Positions 58,715 through 64,000 of a stretch of 64,000 nucleotides of DNA are shown here, one piece after another. This stretch comes from Agriotes lineatus. Taxonomy: Eukaryota > Arthropoda > Insecta > Coleoptera > Elateridae. The stretch covers positions 1-64,000 of the forward strand of contig CALNHX010007523.1 of NCBI GenBank assembly GCA_940337035.1, written 5' to 3'. Under the pieces are notes generated by a model. That model saw only the letters and a program-made list of their open reading frames with translations, was not told the DNA's origin and searched no databases. A program made the translations under genes and the position numbers. Within the stretch, counting starts at the first letter, position 1. Each line of letters starts with the position of its first letter.

Positions 58715-59505
58715 ACTTATTAAGCATGTTAAACCATTTTCTTCAGTACCTAGCTTTTTATTTACAATTCAATTTAAAAAATGCAAACTTTGTTTTAATT
58801 ACCTACGTGGGGCTCAAAATATGACTAATTGCATTTCTTTATTTTGCCTATTACTTTTTACGTTTTTAAACAATCGGATCCAACGCCGTAACTTGCATAG
58901 GGAGAAAAGACAAAGAAGAAGAAATAATAAAATAAAATAGCAATATTATTTTTAATTAATTACAGTCTCTCATTTAAAGCGAACATATCTTAATGGCATA
59001 TGATTAACATAAAGTAAAACCCTGTTATCACTAGCTTCAAAATTATTGCTTATTTCTAGAAAAAAGTGAACGTATATAACATTCAGGAGATATAATTATC
59101 TGAGAAGGCTTAAATCTTTTATCGGTCGGAATATATGAAACTACTACCCCTTATCGATGTGTTGTGTTGATATGTGTGTTACAAGTAGAAAAAATAAAAA
59201 GCTGTAATAATTGGATCGGGGTTAAAAAGCTTCCAAAAAGGTTTTAAAAATTGTTCAACGTATGGATGTGTACCTTAATGTGTTTGAAATCTATAATAAA
59301 AGGCCATATCAGCACTTAGAGATTAGTCAATCAAATTTCAGGTGTTATTACATGTTTCCTCTGCAAATTTTGCTATAGGTTTATAACGATAAACAATTTG
59401 AAATATAGAAATTATTAAGAGTTAATAATTAAAACTGAAAACTGAAACAGAGAACACTTATCATACCTTACAAATACTTTTGACTTTGTTTATAACATAT
59501 GGTTA
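58715..59505. other. AT-rich spacer
   Basis: Nothing recognised. Confidence 0.5.
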
Positions 59506-59509
59506 AGTA

Positions 59510-61412
59510 CAGGAAAGCACATAATAGAAAACGAAATAATGTACTACTCCGGAAACAATGAACCAATACAACGATATGGGGTCGCCATAATAGTGAAAAA
59601 AAATCGAAAGATCCGTAGTTAATTTTGTGGCATACTCCGAGAGAATAACAATGATATAACTTAAGCTGGATAAAGGAATAATTAATGTAGTTCAAATTTA
59701 TGCACCTACGGCAGACAAAGATGGGGATGAGGATTAGATAAAGTTTTAAAGACAGTAAAAGAACACCACATAACAATTGTCATGAGCGACTTCAATGCCA
59801 AAGTTGAAGAGGGAAGTATTGAAGAATTTGTAGAACACGGTTTGGGGGAACGCACGAAATGGGTGATCGCTTGATTCAGTTTTGCCAAAACGAGAATTTC
59901 GTTATAACTAACACCCTCTTTACATTACCTAAAAGAAGGCTTTATACATGGAAATCCCCTATGGATAAGAATAGAAAAATTGTACGAATTCAGATTGATG
60001 ATATACTAGTTAAACAAAGATTTCGCAACTCCGCAATCACAGTTAAAACCTATCCTGGCTCAGACATCGGTTCGGATCACAATCCAATTGTAGCCTCTTT
60101 CAGAGTCAGACTAAAGATCTTGAAGAAACATAAACCAAAATATGTTGACATTAACAAATTAACAGAAACAAAAATAAGAGCAAAATATATGGTACCCCCA
60201 CCCAAGAAAAGCGCCTTTCGGTGCTTTCCAAGAATACTTCGACACTCAGCATTACTCCGTTTCGCTAGTACAATAAAATGTTATAAACCAATTATTTTTT
60301 TAAATATAAAAAAAACAACACGAATACCAACAATGTAAATGAAAAATGGTCAAATATAAAGAAAGCTTTGACGGATGCAATGGAAGAACTACCCGGTGAC
60401 AATAATAAAAAACATAGAATATGGATGACAACTGAAATACTGATGTTAATGGATAAACGAAGAACATATAAAAGCAAAGACCCAGACAAATACAGAATTC
60501 TTGATAACAAAAAAAGAGAAATTAAAGAAGCTAAACAGGAATGGTTGGAGAAGCAGTGCAGTGAGATAGAAACACTCGAAAAAAATTTGATTCACTCAAC
60601 ATGCATAAAAAATCCAAGAAATAACTGTCTTGATATACAAAACACAAGCAGGACTACTGAGAGGTACTGATGGAACACTCATTATAAATACTGAACAGAA
60701 ATTACGTAGATGGAAGGAGTATATCGAGGAGTTATTTGAAGACGAGAACAGATGCGAAAACACAGACACATATGAAGAAAAAGGACCAACTATACTAAAG
60801 GAAGGGATCGTATACGCAATCAAGAACACAAGGAACGGAAAATCATGTGGACCAGACGATGTCCCAGTTGAGCTATTAAAACTTATTGATGAAGATTCTA
60901 TCGACATGCTTTTGGATCTTTTTAATACAGTATATATAACCGGTATAATACCAGAAGAATGGCTCCTGTCCACTTTCCTCACAATCCAAAACAAAGCAAA
61001 CACCAAAGAATGCACTAAACATCGAACCATCGCTTTGATGAGTCATACACTGAAAATAGTTTGAAAAATAATTCATAACCGAATATATAAAAAATTAGAA
61101 GAATAAATAAGTAACTCGCAAATGAGCTTTAGAAAAGGTTGCGGGACACCTGAGGCTTTATTCGGTATAAATGTTTTAGCACAACGGATAGATTAGAAGG
61201 ATACAGACTAGGCAATAACAACATAAACATAATCTGCTATGCAGACGATGCGGTTCTAATAGCCAAAAGTGAAGACAACTTGCAGAGACTACTACACCAA
61301 TTTAACGTCACCAGTAAACATTATAACATGGAGATCTCTACGCAGAAAACTAAGTCAATGGTCATAAGTAAAGAGCCAGCCAGATGTAAATTAGAGATAG
61401 ATATAATAATTA
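59510..61412 (+). pseudogene. LINE A: endonuclease, linker and partial RT
   Basis: The endonuclease part reads YYSGNNEPIQRYGVAIIVKK, FVAYSERITMI, INVVQIYAPTADKD, ITIVMSDFNAKVEEG and MGDRLIQFCQNENFVITNTL, and then RIQIDDILVKQRFRNS and YPGSDIGSDHNPIVASFRVR (APE-type IDDILV and SDH motifs). The linker is KALTDAMEELPGDNNKKH and onward. The RT part starts AIKNTRNGKSCGPDDVPVEL, then TGIIPEEWLLSTFLTI, CTKHRTIALMSHTLKIV and MSFRKGCGTPEALFGINV. The next recognisable block is NNINIICYADDAVLIAKSED (YADD at 61238-61249). RT motifs A and B are deleted between about 61175 and 61195. Stops and shifts make it inactive. The clade is RTE-like or related and is not certain. Confidence 0.75.
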
Positions 61413-61600
61413 TCGAGCAGGTTATTTATTTATTTATTTATTTATTTAATTCTCAAACAGGCATTGCCTAGTTACATGAGAATGGGTATTCTACATTGAT
61501 TAAAGTTAAAACTAAAATTAAAACTAATTAACATTATAAAAAACTTAAGAACTAAAAAAATAGCCAACGGCTGAATGAAATATGGCTGAAAAACATAATA
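61413..61600 (-). mobile_element. (TTTA)n-tailed insertion inside LINE A
   Basis: Between IIIEQV (before 61420) and GLEITSNRNL (after 61640) the LINE frame is broken by TTTA repeats (61420-61447) and about 150 bp of unrelated AT-rich sequence. Read on the minus strand this is a body ending in an (AAAT)n tail, like the 5S-derived SINE at 40.2 kb. The borders are approximate and I found no clean target duplication. Confidence 0.5.
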
Positions 61601-62190
61601 GAAGTGAGCTATAAATCAATAGTTTAAGAAGGACTTATGAAGTTCCACCTAGGTTTAGAAATAACAAGTAACAGAAATCTAATAGCTGAAGTACAAAAAC
61701 AAACAACAAAAGCATTACAAACAGCAGGCCGGCTAAATGATACAGTATGGAATAATAAATATATGAACCTAGACAGCAAGATGAAAATCTACAAAATCAT
61801 AGTAAGACCCATACTTACCTATGCAACTGAGACTCGAGCGGAAACCAAAAAGGCAAAGCAAAAACAAAGAATAGCGAAAATGAAAATCCTAAGAAGAGTG
61901 CTAGGAGTTACGCTGAGGGATAGAAATAGAAGTGAAGAGATAAGACAAAACTGCGGTATGCAAGATGTATTGAAATGGATAAAAACCAGGAAGAAAGAAT
62001 GGAACAACCATGTAGAAAGGATGCAAGATAACCGGCTTGCAAAAATCTACAAGAACTGTAAACCACCTGGAATCAGACTGCCTGAAAGACCTCCCAAAAC
62101 GGTGGGCAGAGAGCTGGATATCATCATCAGTAGAATAAAAAGGCCAAGCCAAACAAGAGAAATTCTAGGCAAAGGAGGAAGAAGAGGAAG
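61601..62190 (+). pseudogene. LINE A: C-terminal part
   Basis: It continues GLEITSNRNLIAEVQKQTTK, GRLNDTVWNNKYMNLDSKMK and IYKIIVRPILTYATETRAET. These are followed by KMKILRRVLGVTLRDRNRSE, EEIRQNCGMQDVLKWIKTRK, EWNNHVERMQDNRLAKIYK and GIRLPERPPKTVGREL, the typical tail of this LINE group (W..H..RM...R and RP...). It ends near KGGRRGRR around 62190, where the reading frame runs without a break into another LINE. Confidence 0.75.
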
Positions 62191-62942
62191 AAGGTGTTTA
62201 GATGTGAACCAAAATTATACCTATGCCTGTTTTATAGATTCTGAAAAGGCATTCGATAAAGTTCGACACGAGTAAGAATGACAGTAGATATAAAAGAATT
62301 ATCTCCAACCTATACTGGAATCAAAGTGTAAAAGTTGGACAACAATTTAAAGAAGAAATTAAAATTCGTCGTGGAGTCCGCCGAGGATGTATTCTGTCGC
62401 CTCTCCTGTTTAATCTTTATAAGAAGCCCTATTAGAGCTGTCAGAGGGCTTAATAATCAATGGAGAAACGATAAACAACATACGATATGCGGACGACACA
62501 GTTCTTTTAGCTGGAAATGTAAATGACATACAACATCTCGTCGAAAACATCAATATGTGTTGCAACAATTATGGCATCAAAATAAACTTACAATAAACTA
62601 AATTCAACGCGTTAACAAAATCTAAAAATGGCAAAGAGAATATTATAACCAACAACGTAAACATAGAGAAAGTGACCAAATACAAATATCTAGGAACATG
62701 TATAAGAGAAAATGTTGATCACACAACAGAAATAAAGAACCGTATTGAAATTACCAGTCTTCAATAAGATGAGGAAATTCTTCAGTTGTCGCAATATCAG
62801 AATACTAAAAATATCAAGGGTACACAAGGTGAGAAACTTCGAAGTACTAACACGACTCGATAAAAAATGCGAAGTAATAAACAACATAAAAAAGAGAAAG
62901 TTACTATATCTAGGCCACTTCATGAGAGGTGATAAACACTAA
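62191..62942 (+). pseudogene. LINE B: RT palm to C-terminus, degenerate
   Basis: The frame opens directly in RT motif A: LDVNQNYTYACFIDSEKAFD then KVRHE. After shifts come IISNLYWNQSVKVGQQFKEE, IKIRRGVRRGCILSPLLFNL (motif B), INGETINNIRYADDTVLLAG (motif C, YADD at 62486-62497), ENINMCCNNYGIKINL and TKYKYLGTCIRENVDHTTEI. The C-terminal part is FNKMRKFFSCRNIRILKISR and CEVINNIKKRKLLYLGHFMR; the middle block that normally separates NI from the RILKIS segment is deleted. It joins LINE A in frame and is a separate, truncated insertion. Confidence 0.75.
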
Positions 62943-64000
62943 ATTGTGTGTACTAAATGTGCTGTTATTACTTAAAAGTTTAGGTTTTATATTTATCTCT
63001 GTACCGGATCTTTTTTCAATTATGTTATTAACATGTATCTTTTCATGTATTCTAAACTGCTTTTCGGTTTATATCGCCCTGCAATAGTCAACAAGTTTCA
63101 ATGTAATTCATAGTGGAGCGCCTGGGGGTTTTGACCTCGGAATACAGTTACAGTGAATGAATTTATATGGTCGAGGTGGGATTTTGTTTTTTATACTATA
63201 AATTGCAAAGTTTACCAAAAATATTTTTGTGCTCTCGAGTTTTTCATTCTTTAAACAAAAAAGTATAAAAAATTAATATTTGAGCATATAATTTTATTTT
63301 AAATAGTATTTTTTATGTAGGTATACGTTGAATTTCACCTAAATAGATATAGAAGAACATCGTTCAAAGATATCTGTGTGTATTAAGGGTCGTAGGGACC
63401 TTGAACCTGATAGTAAAATGTGGAGGGGTGAACGGCAGCGCCAGCTACAATGTACAACTTATTCGCCTATGGTACAACTAAACGGAATTTATATGGGTAG
63501 TTTAGTTATAAATGACGCATGTCAGGTACTCTATATGTTTTATGTTTTTTGGAATCTACAACTCAAATTACATACAACAGTGTTGCCAAATTTGCTTATG
63601 TATTAGTTTATTACATAAAAATATTTAAAAAAATAATTAATTAATTTTCAGTTTCAGATAAAGATAAAGTATTGATGATGCATATCGTTAGATTGGTAAT
63701 TATATTTTCTATCTAATGGCAAGATGGCCCTTAGTAGGTGCCATTTAAAAAAGTGACTTTTTCTTAAAAAACGAGTTTAGCAAATTAGATTCTTTTTTTA
63801 AAGGTTTGATATTGAACTTATTGATAAAATATCTATTATTAAGAGTTGCTAGAGTCAATTAGAAGAGATTTTTTCAAGTCAATGCCTTCTATGGCAAAAA
63901 ATAAAAATTGAAAAAATAATTTTTTTGTTTAAAAAAATTGAAATTTGTCAAGACTATTATATGTAATTTGACTCGCAGATTCAGAAAAACATAAAATATA
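62943..64000. other. AT-rich stretch to window end
   Basis: Only short chance frames. No element ends or RNA features are recognised. Confidence 0.5.

Noticed and set aside
61418..61447. (TTTA)n tract as a CRISPR-like or satellite array
   Set aside because: It is a simple tail within an insertion; the window is eukaryotic and no spacer-repeat structure exists.

Overview
This is a eukaryotic nuclear window of AT-rich, gene-poor DNA. It looks like an insect; a beetle is plausible, but the window holds no diagnostic gene. There is no operon structure and no convincing complete protein-coding gene. Most long reading frames are chance, or remnants of transposable elements (TEs) broken by stops and frameshifts. 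What can be read is a dense, layered TE graveyard set in intergenic or intronic sequence.

Layout. 0-8 kb: tRNA-like fragments, a 254-bp perfect-style palindrome (901-1154), a 0.6-kb TIR element (1167-1781) and a dispersed repeat (7505-8020). 9.8-11.5 kb: non-LTR retrotransposon (LINE) tails. 11.9-16.1 kb: two GC-richer, splice-bounded open stretches that are the best candidates for host exons. 16.4-17.2 kb: a Penelope-like element. 17.8 and 28.4 kb: two inverted copies of one dispersed repeat. 20-25.3 kb: LINE relics, plus a GC-richer island at 22.4-23.3 kb. 25.8 kb: a Tc1/mariner-type MITE. 31.8-34.4 kb: LINE endonuclease and RTE-tail relics with a tRNA-like SINE. 34.4-35.5 kb: a TTAA-flanked piggyBac-type element. 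40.2-42.0 kb: a composite foldback holding a 5S-rRNA-derived SINE, two hairpins and an RTE tail. 45.3-50.4 kb: a foldback, a long RTE relic, a TA MITE, a second RTE relic and a mariner pseudogene. 50.7-51.5 kb: a GC-richer non-coding island. 54.0-55.1 kb: an inverted-repeat element carrying CCGGAC-type minisatellite arms. 55.8-58.2 kb: a Jockey-like LINE interrupted by a hAT element with a perfect 8-bp target duplication; the hAT element is itself interrupted by a 733-bp TA-flanked palindrome. 59.5-62.9 kb: two LINE fragments joined into a chimeric frame.

How the parts relate. Non-autonomous palindromic elements, with TA, TAA, TTAA or 8-bp target duplications, dominate. Several are nested, which gives a relative order of insertion. 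Retroelement tails are mostly 5'-truncated, as expected for target-primed reverse transcription. Possible host sequence is limited to two or three candidate exons and four GC-richer islands that may be cis-regulatory. Two of these islands share an identical 13-mer.
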